From NCBI GenBank assembly GCA_036852015.1, contig JAANDG010000156.1, positions 124,001 through 188,000 on the forward strand: DNA of 64,000 nt, written 5' to 3'. Position numbers and translations under genes: made by a program. Shown in pieces: positions 23,951 through 35,664 of this stretch. Source of the stretch: Pelodera strongyloides (Eukaryota; Nematoda; Chromadorea; Rhabditida; Rhabditidae). Position 1 is the stretch's first letter. Every line of letters starts with the position of its first letter. The notes below the pieces were generated by a model. The model saw only the letters and a program-made list of their open reading frames with translations, was not told the origin of the DNA and did not search any database.

Positions 23951-24231
23951 TAAACTATCACCCTTTGTCGATATCTTGCGGTCTACGTACTCAACCTGAA
24001 TTTTCGATTTTATAGCCTCATTCGATTTAGCAGCCTTTTATTTTTTTATCAAAGGCCAAACCAACCTTCTTATTGCGTCTTGTTGTTTGAACAATTAGCT
24101 ACAAGGAATTAGTACCCGAGGCGGGGTTACACTGTCACTGCGAGCGCTTGATTTTGTCTATACTTCTCCGCATTTGCATTCTTAGGTTTATTCTAATTTA
24201 ATTGTGCGCGTACGTTTTGTTCGATTTTTAA

Positions 24232-24493
24232 GGGCGCGTTCTGGATTGATTTTCCGAAAGGAAACTATGCAAATTCATCGTTAGGGATGGACATTTTGGA
24301 AACGTTCTAATGCATGGAGAAAACAAAAAATACCGTATGAATTAGCATGGAAAAGTACACAATGGCATGGTTTGCATCATAATTCATACTGTATTTTTTG
24401 TTTTTCTCCAAGCATTAGAACGTTTCCAAAATGTCCATCCCGAACCATGAATTTGAATGGTTTCCTTTCGGAAAATCAATCCCGAACGCTCCC
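24232..24493. mobile_element. 262-bp palindromic element
   Basis: GATTGATTTTCCGAAAGGAA near the left end faces its complement near the right end. The arms continue through ATGGACATTTTGGAAACG and AAAAAATACCGTATGAATT. Confidence 0.8.
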
Positions 24494-24881
24494 TAAATAA
24501 TGATTGTCATTTTTGAGAAGCCCGAGTGCACAGAGTTAGAGCGCGAATACCGAATAACCAACGGACGTTTTTAAGACACAAGCCCCGTTCTCGAAATTTG
24601 CTACATTTTTGAACAATTTGCGTGTAACAACGGCAACTTTTAAACTGTCGAAATTATGTAAAAAAAAAATGGGTGAAAGGGTAAGCGAAAACATGCCAAT
24701 ATAGTCTAGAGATGGATAACATATGCAAAAATAGACCTGAAAAGGCTAAAAATGGTCAATTTAGGCTAGAAAGGTTTGAAAGGGCTAGGCAAAAAAGGGT
24801 GAAACGGCCATTCTGAGCAAAAATGAAATTTGAACCCCTATGTTTATTTTGGACCTCTTGACCCCTATATTTTTCCGACCC

Positions 24882-24885
<4 letters not shown>

Positions 24886-24913
<28 letters not shown>

Positions 24914-24951
24914 ATGTATATGTATATACATATATATATATATATATATAC
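24886..24951. repeat. (AT)n microsatellite
   Basis: Two AT runs flank TGTATATGTATATACA. Confidence 0.95.
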
Positions 24952-26140
24952 TTGAATACTTTATTCAGTGTACACCGAAGCAAAGCGGAAGATATAGAGC
25001 CGAATAGAGCCTTCATAAATAATACAGGAAAACTATTGCAAGATATATTCAAAATAATATATAAGACAGCATTAAATTTCAAATCTCGACGTCTGCATAT
25101 AGGCTGGAACAAAATTTCTTTCGGCTCCATCTGTGGCAATTATTGATAGGCGCCCAAAAACAATTGCGCGCGAGATTTAAAAGTTGTGGTGTACTGTACC
25201 AAAAGTGCGTAGTAGTGAGAGATATATGTGCATGTCGAGAACTACCTTTTACGGCTTATTTTCCCTTAGATTTTTAGCATAGTATGCTAAATATACTTAG
25301 AATAGATATACTTGGAATTTATATATTTATCGATGTTGCGGTCTCGTTTTCTTCTTATAATACTGTTATATAAACGAGTAAGAAAATCGTGCCTATCCGC
25401 TTTTTGACTGTGCACATTAATCAACTAATAAAGGTGGTGAAATTCGACCGTAGCCAATGGCACGGGTTATGGTTACTAAATAAGTTTATTAAAAGGTATG
25501 CAATGGAAAAATCCGTCCCGGCAGCACTGCAGACAGTAATGCAAGCAAAGGGCCGGCAATTTGCCGAACTTCAGCACTTTTGCCAGGGGTTCTCCTTTGC
25601 TTCCTTCCTTCCTAACAATGCATTACGTTGTTCTGTACCACCAATAGATAAGAAAGACATGTAAATAAATGGTTTAACACACAAAGTGGATTCAGCAGTT
25701 CGTAACACTAGAAAATGTAGAAAATAAGGTAAAAGGAAAGTTGTACTTGAAAAAGGTAGGCTCATCGATGACCCATGCTGATTACTTCGATGATGGAATA
25801 CATATAAAACTAGATTTTAGAAAACTAGTTTGAACCTAAATTTTTTGTTGAAGAGGAGTTTTGGCCTCTCAAAGGTTTTTGCTTGGCTAGTGTAGTAGGT
25901 TGCCCTGATGTTGATCTAGGCCTATTGCTCAAATGATTCCATCATTCTTTGGTGTAGTGGATAAGGGCTTGTACTTCCAGGATGTAGCTCATGTGTTCAA
26001 ATCCCCCTGCTGTCAATTTTTTTTTGCATTTTTACGCTTTTATTTTTTTTTTACAATTTCAGCATGAATATTTGATTGAAAAATCATTTTCTTCAAGTTT
26101 TAACCACTTTAATAGCATACATAGTGTTGGGAAAACAACA
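24952..26140. other. No gene; weak tRNA-like trace
   Basis: At about 25951-26015 (plus strand) there is GGTGTAGTGGATAAGGGCTT and a T-arm-like GTGTTCAAATCC, without a credible anticodon arm. This may be the decayed head of a tRNA-derived retroposon. The rest is featureless. Confidence 0.3.
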
Positions 26141-26144
26141 AAAA

Positions 26145-26315
26145 AACTCGGATCACGCTCCAAAAAAACTCGGATCATGATCATCGAATAATCCGAGTGA
26201 GTTCCGAGTTTTTTTGGAGGACAATCCGATTTTTTTCGGATCCACTCCGATTTTTTTGGAGCACGATCCGAGTATTTTTGGAGCACGATCCGAGTTTTTT
26301 TGGCGTGAGATGCTA
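26145..26315. repeat. Direct and inverted 22-25-bp units (GGAGCACGATCCGAG)
   Basis: Units of the form GATCCGAGTTTTTTTGGAGC occur repeatedly in both orientations. The same unit type is seen at 28645-28820, which flanks the small gene cluster on the other side. Confidence 0.75.
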
Positions 26316-27189
26316 CACATAGTGTAGCAGTTACTTTTTGTGCGCGCGCGGGAATATCCATCCCCTCCCCTTATATAAAAGTGAAAAATAAACCACTACA
26401 ACATTAAAACAAGTGCAACGCACACCAAAATACGCAAATAATTCATAAAAAAATTTATTGGAATCACAGATACAGGGCGAGCTATGAATGGAAACAAAAG
26501 CAATCTAAGGAAATATATCGGTCACTAATTTGGAAAATAGCATTTGGGAAGCAACATATGCGGTAGTAAATCACAAACACTATGCTAGGAGCTAGGACGG
26601 ATGCACAGTAATTGGTAATAGGACATACTGGAAATTGGAAATTATGTAGATAGTAACTTAACATTAACTGAAAGTGAGACTGTGAGTTTTTATGAGAGGC
26701 AGAATGGTGAAAACCTAACCAAACACATGATGAACGGCGGCTTTCAGATTGAACTAGACTGGCTACATGGCTACCATCTTTGTCCCATGACTATATGTGT
26801 GTGACACTGACCAGACTACTGGTTGTAATCATCTCCAAGTCCTGTATCCTTGTGGCGCATTGCATATCTGAAAAGGATACTGTAACATAGCAAGTACTGT
26901 GTAATGAGAACTGCGCTTGTCCAAGTAAGAACTTATCTATTTACCACAATGGTAAAGTACGAAACGACGAAACTACGCACATTAAAATAAAATAGTGCTA
27001 GTTCAGCGCGAGTCTAAATTCTCCTTGCATCGAAGATAAATTAGTTAATTAGTAACCAGTAATCACTCAGCTGACTCAGCACAGAACCGACATAAATTTA
27101 TATGGCGCTACGAAAAGTAAAATTGCGCCCAAAGAAACGCAAAATAGTTTCTTACCCAAATATCCTTCACAAGTGATCCGTTGATCGGT
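26316..27189. other. No recognisable feature
   Basis: AT-rich, with no supported exon. Confidence 0.4.
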
Positions 27190-27627
27190 TTATCTCCACA
27201 ACGAAGATGCGCTTCTCATCATCGAATCGTTTGATTGGGCATCATTTCGCCGGGGGGGCCGAGGAACGGCTTCGTTGAACAGGGGAGCCATAGGATTTTC
27301 CTTACAATCACCTAAAAATGTACAAAAAATACACACAAATTTAAATATACAACAGTCAATCAGTCAATTGCTAAATCACACTCCACTCTCATACCTTTTC
27401 TACACATAATCTCGAAGTATCAAAACAACAGCTTTCGATTCGATAAGTTCGGTGCCAGTGCCAGACAAAACGTGACGTTAGAAAACAAGTTATGTTCCTC
27501 CAGAAGCTAACAATTGACGGAATTAATAAGGAAACAAAATTAATAATAGAACACAAATTAACCTGAATTTCCTGGACGACGGGACGAGGAACGAAGAAGC
27601 ATCGAAAGTGAAAGGTTATGTTCTAAA
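27190..27627 (-). CDS. Candidate exons, possibly 3' exons of the neighbouring gene
   Basis: Three minus-strand segments have exon-like borders: 27627-27566 (TTTTTAG| ... ATTCAG|GTTAAT), about 27500-27397 (... GAAAAG|GTATGA) and 27311 onward (TTTTTAG|GTGATTG). The last is open to TAA at 27192-27190 in one frame (40 codons, contains FNEAVPRPPRRNDAQSNDS). The phases do not join cleanly between the three. They may be untranslated 3' exons of the gene at 28672-27871, or a separate decayed gene. No family recognised. Confidence 0.3.
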
Positions 27628-27870
27628 AAGAATATAATCTATTTTTGTTTAAAATGCGCTACATGACCAAATGATCTGAAAGTTCACAGGCCAATTCTGG
27701 TCCTCAAAACTCAGTCCGGATTCCGGCACCAAAAAAATAGGAATGATTCGTCACATAGCGACATAGCAAAAATTCAAGTTAATCTCCAGCCGTATTCTAA
27801 TACAAGTAGCGTTGTAATGCACGATACAATCCTTCTGTAAGAAACATATCATTCAAAATAACTTACATTT

Positions 27871-28672
27871 TCAATCATCCATCGATCCAACAGAATACGC
27901 CTCGTAAACCACATCTCCATCCTCCATCCGTGCATCAAAGTCGGTCACTCGGAGTGATCCGGTACTTCCATCTATAATAATTGGTACAGAACCGGAGTAA
28001 AGGCAAGGCATATCGTTAGTCGTTGTAATGCAATAACATATCATTATATTACCGGTTTCCTCATAGTCGACAATGGCCCTTCCGTTTCCGAACACAACAC
28101 AACAGCGTCTGCTCTCTACCGACATGAGGGGCACATCGGACAGAGCACAGTCCCTTGACTCAAATACTACCTGAATGTTTAAATAAGTGGTATTCAGAAA
28201 AGAGAGTGCGAACGGATTTTAGAATGTAAAGAATAAGGTGTACATCATGAAGCGTCCGCCATAAAGCTAGGCTACTACAATATCTTACTTTCTTCTCGGT
28301 GGTGTCGATTAGTTTATAAAAGGCGAAGTTTACAAGGAATTAGAATAGGTAGATAACGCAGAGTGGATCAGGTCTGTACCTGTACCACAAGGCTACCCTT
28401 CTGGAAACGCACATATACATAGCTGCCATTCAGCAGAGCTGGCTAATTACACGTGATTGAGGTTGGAAACATTACAGCTAAACAAACACAATAAGATAAA
28501 GAAAAAATATAAAATAAAATAAAAATTTAATTAAAAAAAAACTGCCGAGAAAATATTTCGCGAATTTGTGTGTTCTTACTGTAGTTCGTGTACAGAAAAA
28601 GCTCTGAGTACGGTAATTAGCGCGCGTTTTATAGCAAACAGTAATTATGATCGGAGTTTTTTCGGATTTCAT
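27871..28672 (-). CDS. Small spliced gene, beta-rich protein of unknown family
   Basis: The main exon 28170-27871 follows a good acceptor (AACATTCAG|GTAGTA) and is open for 99 codons to TGA. It is rich in Val, Ile, Gly and Asp, with pieces such as FGNGRAIVDYEETGNIMIC and SGSVPIIIDGSTGSLRV. Upstream, exon 28442-28380 (LLNGSYVYVRFQKGSLVVQ) joins in phase 0. A possible first exon 28672-28580 (starts MKSEKTPIIITV) also joins in phase 0 but lies partly in repeat sequence. The alternating hydrophobic pattern suggests a beta-sandwich or extracellular fold (inference). Oddity: the stop codon is only four bases before a perfect donor (AAT|GTAAGT). Confidence 0.55.
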
Positions 28673-28820
28673 GCCGTGATCGGAGTTTTTTTGGAGTATG
28701 ATCGGAAAATACTCCGATCATGCTCCAATAAGACTCGGATCACAATAATCCGAGTTTTCTTGGAGCATGATGAGTTTTTTTGGTGTGACTACGGTATGGT
28801 CCGAGTTTTTTTGGAGTTTT
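28645..28820. repeat. Direct and inverted units (TCGGAGTTTTTTTGGAG)
   Basis: Repeated units such as GATCGGAGTTTTTTTGGAGT in both orientations, of the same type as 26145-26315. They overlap the possible first exon of the 28-kb gene, which lowers confidence in that exon. Confidence 0.7.
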
Positions 28821-29252
28821 CGGTTTCCTGTGTATATGACTCATTAATGCACCAGTCAAAATAAAAACGAGAATTGATTTTTCCCAATTTTATCATGAAA
28901 TCACTGATGGTGCCCATGAAATTCCGTGCGTAAATGGAGTGCGTAAAAAAATAAATTCTCGAGGGGGTCATATCTACATTGCATTTAGAACTCATCGTGA
29001 TAACACATCATACGTACAACTGTGGAAGTGTCCTCTTCCAATCGACGTGCTCATGGTGTTGATGATTCGCTGGATTGTTAAACCTCTCTAACAATCAGGT
29101 AAGGTTTCATGTCATTTGAGCCTTATTTCAGTCGACCTTCCGTGTGTGTAGGTTTTTGTGTTTCGTGTTGTAATTTGTTATACCCGAATCTCCTTCGAAC
29201 CGGTTGCTAGTAGCTAAACAGGCTATGTCTGACTAGATGTTGTTAAGTACTC

Positions 29253-29803
29253 ATGGTGGAAGGAAGATGGGAGCTTTCTGATTATGTAAGGCGTTAGTGC
29301 CAACTTTTGCGTGGTAATCGAGTTCCGTTCCGTTTAATGTATCTTCATTTTTAAGTAGGCCCAGTCTAGCCTAGGACGCATTGAGGACTTCAACTGTCTG
29401 TTCACACAGAAGACTCGCAGGTGAATACTTGTTCTTGATTACTTTTTGTTATTATTTATTATGCAAAGCGTGCCTCTGCTATGACGCGATGTAACTGACT
29501 GAAGCACATGCATAAATTGCTACGTGCATTTGTTTTTGTTTTTATCGTGTAGGGTGCTTTTTTGAGATTTGGTTAGCCTCTCAATCTTAATTCTTAATAC
29601 TAGTTATTTAGGAGGATTAATATTAAACTTCCGTATTTAGAGTCTTCTAGAATGCAGAATGTACATTTCAATCAGTTTTTTTCAGGAGGTATATCGTTTC
29701 GGATGTTATGCCCACATGGAAACTGTTCTGGCCTAAACGAAAGGACGTCTATTCGGAATACTGGACAGTGTGCGAACGGTGTTCCTTCATTGACACTCAA
29801 TAA
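29253..29803 (+). CDS. Small three-exon gene, 70 residues, function unknown
   Basis: Exons 29253-29285 (MVEGRWELSDY, donor GTAAGG), 29359-29420 (after AAGTAG, donor GTGAAT) and 29686-29803 (after TTTTTTTCAG, ending TAA) join in consistent phases (0, then 2) to a 70-residue protein. The last exon is rich in Trp, Tyr and Lys (VMPTWKLFWPKRKDVYSEYW) and has a C-x2-C pair (VCERCSF). There is no signal peptide or membrane helix. It points away from the minus-strand gene ending at 27871, so the two could share an upstream region. A consensus donor (TCA|GTAAGG) follows the stop within ten bases. Confidence 0.5.
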
Positions 29804-30050
29804 TCATCAGTAAGGACTAAAATCCCAACCCAAAATTTTGTTACCCTGAGGCTCAGGCATCTCGTATATTCTAACTTTCCAGAATTGAAAGCATAGACAG
29901 GGTTCGCTGAATGTGTATATCGTGTATCGAATATGTATATCGTGCGTAGCCTATCAAATTAACATTTTGCATCTGTATTCTTAGGAGCATCTGCTACATC
30001 TATATTTATAGTTCCTCGGTTGTGAATTTATTCGTATACGTACTTTTTAA

Positions 30051-30576
30051 AGCGAAATATCACCCGGTCTGGGGTTTTTTCACCAAAAATAGTTTAAAGA
30101 CAGTTATCAACGAAAATAAATATAAAAACAAACAAATAAGCCGCGTATTACAAAAAATGTGTGCAAACTAAGATTTTTTTTGATTTTGTATGGAAAAATC
30201 GGCACATGGCGGTCAACCTAGTAAAATAGCTGAAAAAAAACGCCATCTGGGAATTTGAAATAATTAAACATTCCGCGGCATCCAAATGACGAAATGTTGA
30301 CAAAATATTTTGAATTTGCAAGTAAAATAAGCCTAAAAACGCACGGTTTAAATGCAATCAACGTACGGTTGTTTACTCCTCCTCTTTTTCTATTTTTTGT
30401 TGAGACCGACCGCTAATGGGGGTTGCAAGTATCCCAAAAATTCGGTGTGATTCTGTCAATACTACCGTATTTCTGCACGAAACCTGCATATATAATATGG
30501 AAAATTAAAAAAATATTCTCGTGTAGTTCCAAGATACGGTAAATTTTCAGTATGCTTGCAAACCCCAAAATTCGCT
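30051..30576. mobile_element. TTAA MITE family 10 with an inner TGGGGTT element
   Basis: The left end is AGCGAAATATCACCCGG after TTAA 30047-30050. The right end ATTCGCT is followed by TTAA 30577-30580. Near the right side (about 30413-30570) is an inverted repeat, ATGGGGGTTGCAAGTAT versus CTTGCAAACCCC, like the elements at 148-313 and 11178-11394. Confidence 0.55.
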
Positions 30577-30580
30577 TTAA

Positions 30581-31072
30581 GCTTACTAATACTTTTTATA
30601 ATGTTATTATTACGTACGAGGTTATTTCCGTTACTAGCGTTAGAATTCCTGTAACTCGTGAGGTCATTTCCTAGCGTTAACATTCCTGTACCTAATGATA
30701 AATCACAAATTACTTTAATTTTTTCATTAAGTTAGTTTGTCTTTTCGTTACGTTTCACTTCCTTTTCGTCATTTCTCGCTTTTTTTCGGAGTACTGTGTT
30801 GTTTTGCTTATGAATTGAAGTAAAGAGTTGTTTTATTTTTATTTGTGTGTTATTAGTATTATTTGTTTCCTTTGATTTTATTTGAATGGTTAGTACGGAT
30901 ATTTCACGGCCGATTATTTCCGCGGCCCGCAGTCACAGTTTAGCACTTCCGCGGCGCGCAGTCAAAGTTGAGCATTGTAATGCTTTAGCGTGCAAATTTC
31001 ACCGCCGCATGCACGATTCGTCGACGCTTACTTTTCAAATAATACGTTCTCGCGCGTGGTTTTAAAATACAA
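30581..31072. other. No recognisable feature
   Basis: AT-rich sequence. It may include the body of the Helitron whose 3' end follows, but I cannot find its 5' TC end. Confidence 0.4.
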
Positions 31073-31134
31073 TCGGCCGAAGGCCGATTCCTCCAGTCGG
31101 AGAAGAGCCCGTAGGGCACTCTTCGAACGGCTGG
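31073..31134 (+). mobile_element. Helitron 3' end (family H1)
   Basis: CGGCCGAAGGCCGATTCCTC, then the hairpin (AGAAGAGCCC / GGGCACTCTTCG, one inserted base) and CTGG before host TA. The upstream part is not recognisable. Confidence 0.6.
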
Positions 31135-31136
31135 TA

Positions 31137-32119
31137 CACTAATAATTATGATTAGTTACATGTTTTTGAGTTTCGGACACTTTCCTAGTGTGCAAAACAA
31201 CCCACCAACCAATAAAAATCGATGCTAATCGATAAAAAAATGTTTGAAGCAATCTCTTGATTGCAATGTGCGCAGACAAGGAGAATTACGTCGACCTTGG
31301 TCCGTCTCGCAGAAGATCCTCTGACTGGTCGACAAGTAACTCTTCTTCTAGAATATCACGCAAAACCGTTGAGAATCTATCAAATACGAGAAGGAAACAG
31401 AGACCAGGTGAACGTACCGAGCTCTTCCCTGAATACTGATACTACTTCGGAAGAGTCGAAGAACATTTTTGGTCTGTGAACCGGAATATAGTGGCAGCGC
31501 GTTCGTCTCTAACGCAATCGACCCGAGTTCGATTCCGGCCCGTGACACCTTTGAAACCACCACCAGGCAAGGGAATCATGGGCGATCCCTCCTGGCCCTA
31601 GCCTGAAGGCGTCGAGAAATTTGTCATCTGGAACTCGTCGCCTGCTCAGGACCTCTGCGGAACATGTCATAAGCAAACATTGAAACTGTATTTTCACCCT
31701 TGAATAAAGGTGCACGCTCTTGAAGCGTAAAACAAATTTAATATAAGGTGCTTCAATGCTTTCCACTAATTCGTACCAGCCTTTGACCTCGTAGATTATA
31801 CTTTGTAGTTTGTCTAGTGATGTACTACCAACTATGAAATGATCAGATGCCAATGTAATTTTCATGGTGCGACGTAATTCTCCTTGTCTGCGCACATTGC
31901 AATCAAGAGATGTGTTACAAACATTTTATTATCGATTAGTTAGGTCGGTATTGCTAATAAATATTCATTTAAAAAGTCTATTATGGCATATAAATTTTTC
32001 CATGTATTTGACTATGAAAAATGTCACATATTTTTGTATTGGTTGGTGGACATGGTTGTTTTGCACACTAGGAAAGAGCCTGAAATTCGAAAACATGTAA
32101 CTAAACATAATTATTAGTG
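31137..32119. mobile_element. TIR element with TA target, carrying a tRNA-derived retroposon
   Basis: Terminal inverted repeats start CACTAATAATTATG and extend over about 150 bp on each side, flanked by TA (31135-31136 and 32120-32121), as in Tc1/mariner-type elements. The TA lies exactly at the Helitron end. The inside holds the retroposon at 31471-31740 and two short coding-like segments (31310-31430 +, and 31868-31740 -, the latter starting MKITLASDHFIVGSTSL). No transposase is visible. Confidence 0.65.
31471..31740 (+). mobile_element. tRNA-derived SINE (family S2)
   Basis: The head resembles a tRNA: AGTGGCAGCGCGTTCGTCTC, then a T-arm CCCGAGTTCGATTCCGG. The anticodon position reads TCT (Arg-like), but the base before it is G instead of T. 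A conserved body and the tail GGTGCACGCTCTTGAAGCG follow. Copies are at 47726-47990 (minus) and 51132-51280 (minus, headless). Confidence 0.7.
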
Positions 32120-32121
32120 TA

Positions 32122-32572
32122 TTAATACAAAAATAAACAAAAAAAATTCAATTTCGATGAATCTAATACTTGACGACCTATGCCTTGACCACTATACTAC
32201 CGATGACTGAAAATTGGTCTCTGGCAACGAAATATATATACAGGCGATATATGTATAGGCGATTTTCACGTTACGGTTACTATGTATATAAAAATAGGAA
32301 TTTTGAAATGATACAATAAGCAGATCAATATTTTTAGCTAAACATTATTTTTATTGTGCCCAGCCAGGAGCTCGTGTGGAGCGTCATATTGGAATGCGGT
32401 GGACGTGGAACCCCTCGTAGAACCCCCGTCTTCTCAATAAGACTCTTGGGAGGCACCGTGGAGCAGCAAAAGCTCCTTTCAGCGACCCTGAAGCCCATTT
32501 GTCCTTTGCATAAACACTTGTTCCTGACCTGTGTCCTTATTTGCCGTGATAATCCTGGCAAGGTTAATCAGT
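32122..32572. other. No recognisable feature
   Basis: Overlapping short frames on both strands around 32334-32622 with no splice or motif support. Confidence 0.4.
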
Positions 32573-32945
32573 ATTGTCGATCGATATCGATTTTTCAAAC
32601 TGATCATTCAACAAATATTTAGAAGTTGAGCAGTTGATGAGAGGACTCCAGTCTCTAACCCGACTCCTAAGGACGTTTTTCCGACTTTTTTTTATGATTT
32701 CTATGTATTATCGATCGATATCTATTTTTTGAATTTCACTATTCAACTTATCTTTGGAAGTTGAGCCATATCGATCAGAGGGCTCGAGACTATCTCTACT
32801 CCTAAAGCTGTTTTTCAGACTTTTTATGATGTCTATGGATTATCGATCGATATCGATTTTTTCAGCCAGCTCATTCAGCTTATCTTTCGAAGTTGAGCAA
32901 TGTTGATCAAGGGTTCGATATCTCGCCTCCTAAGGCGATTTTTGG
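32573..32945. repeat. Diverged tandem repeat, about 132-bp period, three units
   Basis: Each unit has ATCGATCGATAT, then TTCA(A/G)CTTATCTTTGGAAGTT, GGGCTCGAGA-like sequence and CTCCTAAGGC. Units start near 32577, 32711 and 32842. Confidence 0.75.
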
Positions 32946-33253
32946 CTCTCGGAGAAATTATAGATAACGTTAGCCAGGGTCCCAGGTCAGAAGCTCTCGA
33001 TGAATTTGTCAACGTTTTCTGACGAGTTCACTGTCAGGATGGCCTTAAGTTCAGTTGGCAACTTGCCAAAATTTAGATTATCGATTTATCGATTTTTGAT
33101 TAGATCAAAATTAATTTCACCTAAAGTTATTACGCTTGCACTTCTTAACTCAATTTTCCAAAATTTAATCTTATCCCTATTAGTTAATTTTTTTGAATTT
33201 CAACTGCGAAAGGACAAATTGAGCTTTCGGTCGAGCGGGAATCGGTTAAAGCG
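32946..33253. other. No recognisable feature
   Basis: A plus-strand frame at 33000-33257 (85 codons) lacks splice or motif support. Confidence 0.35.
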
Positions 33254-33257
33254 TTAA

Positions 33258-33688
33258 AGGAAGGCAGTCACTTTAAAATCAACTGTTTTATTCGATTTTT
33301 ACTAGATGCAAGAAGATTTATAAAACAATATGCAGCCAGTAAAAGCCACATAAAAGCGAACTCAGAGAGAGAAATAAATGAAAATGAGTTTTGGTGAATG
33401 TCCGTCGCCGGTCACGCCGGTGCATATATGCAATTGCCAGGGGTACTTGGAGGGCGAACAGCCTGCAGTATTACACCTGGCGCTTGGTTTATTACTGTAG
33501 GGTATTTATTATGAAACTCTATACGGGCAATTATAAACTACGGTATACTAGTAAAACTCATGCATAGGGATTTCTTTCCCTGAGTTCGTTTTGCCGTACT
33601 TTGGTGCTGGAATCGTAGTTTTCCTCACATATTTGAATATTTGATGGAAAGCGAACAAAAAATACGAATTTGTAGTGACTGCGATCCT
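33258..33688. mobile_element. TTAA MITE family 5
   Basis: Ends are AGGAAGGCAGTCACTTT and the complement of AGGATCGCAGTCACTAC, with TTAA 33254-33257 and 33689-33692. The inside is nearly the same as at 48713-49135. Confidence 0.85.
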
Positions 33689-33695
33689 TTAAATA

Positions 33696-34193
33696 AAGGG
33701 ATGGGTTCACTAGAAATCACCTTGTTTTTTGTGTTTTTGTTTTTTTAACTCATTGGCCCGGAAAAACAAGAATGCGGGTGCGATTCCCGCGGGCGCAACA
33801 TGCGGGCGCGATTCCCGCCCGCCCGAAACCTCAATTTTTCATTTCGCAGTTCAAATTAAAGAAACCGGCTAATAAGGGCTGCCTTAATGCTAAATGTGGA
33901 ATTTGCACAAACATTTGAATCATAGCAGTTAATTGATAAGATATCAATTAGCAGAATAAAGCGTTTTCTAAGAATTGTAGATTCCTATCCTCCATACATG
34001 TGAGCACATGAATCAGCGTGCTTGTCTCAATCTGTCTCGTGTCTCCAGCACGTGTCTCATGTTCAGTCTGCAAGTATCCTGTGGCCGTATGCACGAGCGC
34101 CGGATGTGACAGGAAGAGAGGGCTCATCGAATCAGAGACACGCACATTAAACATTTATTTACAATTCGTACAGGTGAACTTACTGACATTTAA
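33696..34193. other. Possible one-ended TTAA element, otherwise featureless
   Basis: AAAGGGATGGGTTCACTAG at 33695-33713 resembles the left end of a family 1-like MITE with no partner end. At 33775-33825 the sequence GCGGGCGCGATTCCCGC is repeated. Confidence 0.35.
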
Positions 34194-34336
34194 AGCGAAA
34201 TATCGGCCGGTTTCTGAAACAATTAGAGGAAACCACCATTCTTATGCTGATTATGCAAGTGAGCATAAATTAACATAAAAATCGAGTAAATGAGCATAAA
34301 TAGTACTTCAGTTGTCGTGTTTCAAAAACCGGGCGG
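34194..34336. mobile_element. TTAA MITE family 2, right end lost
   Basis: The left end AGCGAAATATCGGCCGG follows TTAA 34190-34193. The right terminal repeat breaks off after ACCGGGCGGTA. Confidence 0.75.
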
Positions 34337-34496
34337 TACAAAACCGGCCGGCAAAAAATAGCACTAACGCCGGCTGTTGTATGTTCCCGTGCTGATTTAT
34401 GTATACAGAGTAATAACACAAAGAAAAGGCAATGGCAGAAGAAAAAAAACGTAATTATACTTAAAATACTTATTTTTTACTAAAATTTTATATATA

Positions 34497-35026
34497 CAGT
34501 GCACGGCATAAGGCATAAGTATTCGGGCACCCCCAAATTTAGCCCTAATTTGCGGAAAAAAAATACTTTTTGAGAAAATCAACCAACCTACCAAATCGGG
34601 GATGCTCAAAAACATAGAGACAAAAAATTTCAACAAAAATCTCAAGTTTCAGGTAAATTAGGGTATAAAACTCCAAAAAAAAAACGCCGCGTCATAAGTA
34701 TTGAGGCCTTCAAGGCCTTAACTTCCTTCGGAGTACGCCTCAAATTATAATTTTTTACAGAAATTCTCGCCATGAAGAGATCTATAAGACCATGTAAATG
34801 GTTTGTGCGAACTCCGATTTTTTCCTTTTTTTTGACTTACAATTTGGAATTTGGCGTCATTAAAATTAATATAATTACATAAAAAAATTTTATTTTTATG
34901 CTGAAAATCATTCTGCCTGCGTTTTTGGGCATGCTTGATAGTAATTGCACTAGATTTCCCCCAAACCTAGTAGAAACAAGTAGAAACACATTTTTTTGGG
35001 TGCCCGTATGCTTATGCCGTGCACCG
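34497..35026. mobile_element. Tc1/mariner-like MITE, CAGTGCACGGCATAAG ends
   Basis: CAGTGCACGGCATAAG...TATTCGGGCACCC on the left faces CGGTGCACGGCATAAGCATA on the right in inverted orientation, after a TA on the left. A second inverted motif CATAAGTATTGAGGCC lies inside. No transposase frame. Confidence 0.65.
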
Positions 35027-35660
35027 TCTTATTATGTCTATTACCTTATTAAATGTGTTGTAGTCTTATATGTTATACAAAAGTTTCTAAAAAGCATTTA
35101 GCAAAGTGCACACTATAACTATACTAGGAATTATAGAATAAAACAAAAAAATGAAATGCATAAAGCAATAAACTTATTAGAGGTAATAGCGGTGCTCAAT
35201 AAACTATCATCATATACGTTTAATTCACTCTCCACTCTGAGTTCATGCTCAACTGTCGGAGCCGGAGTGTCAGGATAACGCGTCGTAGATTCACCAGTAC
35301 AGTTGAAGTTTTCAATCAATCGGCTTTTCCTGAATAAAAAAAAAATCATGCAACAATTATTTTTCTATTCCTACATTAATACTGTAATGCTTGTGTTTAT
35401 CATGGTTAGGGTTCCTTATACAGAGATTCATACCATCACATTTTATAAAAAAAATATATAACTTGCATGAGAAAACAGCATGCGTTGTATGTGTTAACTT
35501 CCACGGAGTCCCTTTCTGTAGTGTGTGTTTTTGCCAATTCGGGGTTGTTGTGCAGTTCGGTCTCGAAGGTAGCACACGCCTCGCGCATATCTTTTTTGAA
35601 GTCAGCACTGCCTTTTTGCTGAAAAGGGAAATATGTAATTTTATCGTGGAAAAGAGCCCT
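35027..35660. other. No recognisable feature
   Basis: Frames of up to about 117 codons (35391-35744 +) run into the next MITE, which argues against coding. Confidence 0.35.
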
Positions 35661-35664
35661 TTAA

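Noticed and set aside
28280..28335. Extra exon with donor AAA|GTAAGA between the exons of the 28-kb gene
   Set aside because: There is no acceptor before it, and the flanking exons already join in phase without it.
32160..32220. tRNA-like trace on the minus strand (AGTATAGTGGTCAAGG)
   Set aside because: Only a D-arm-like piece; no anticodon or T-arm pairing.
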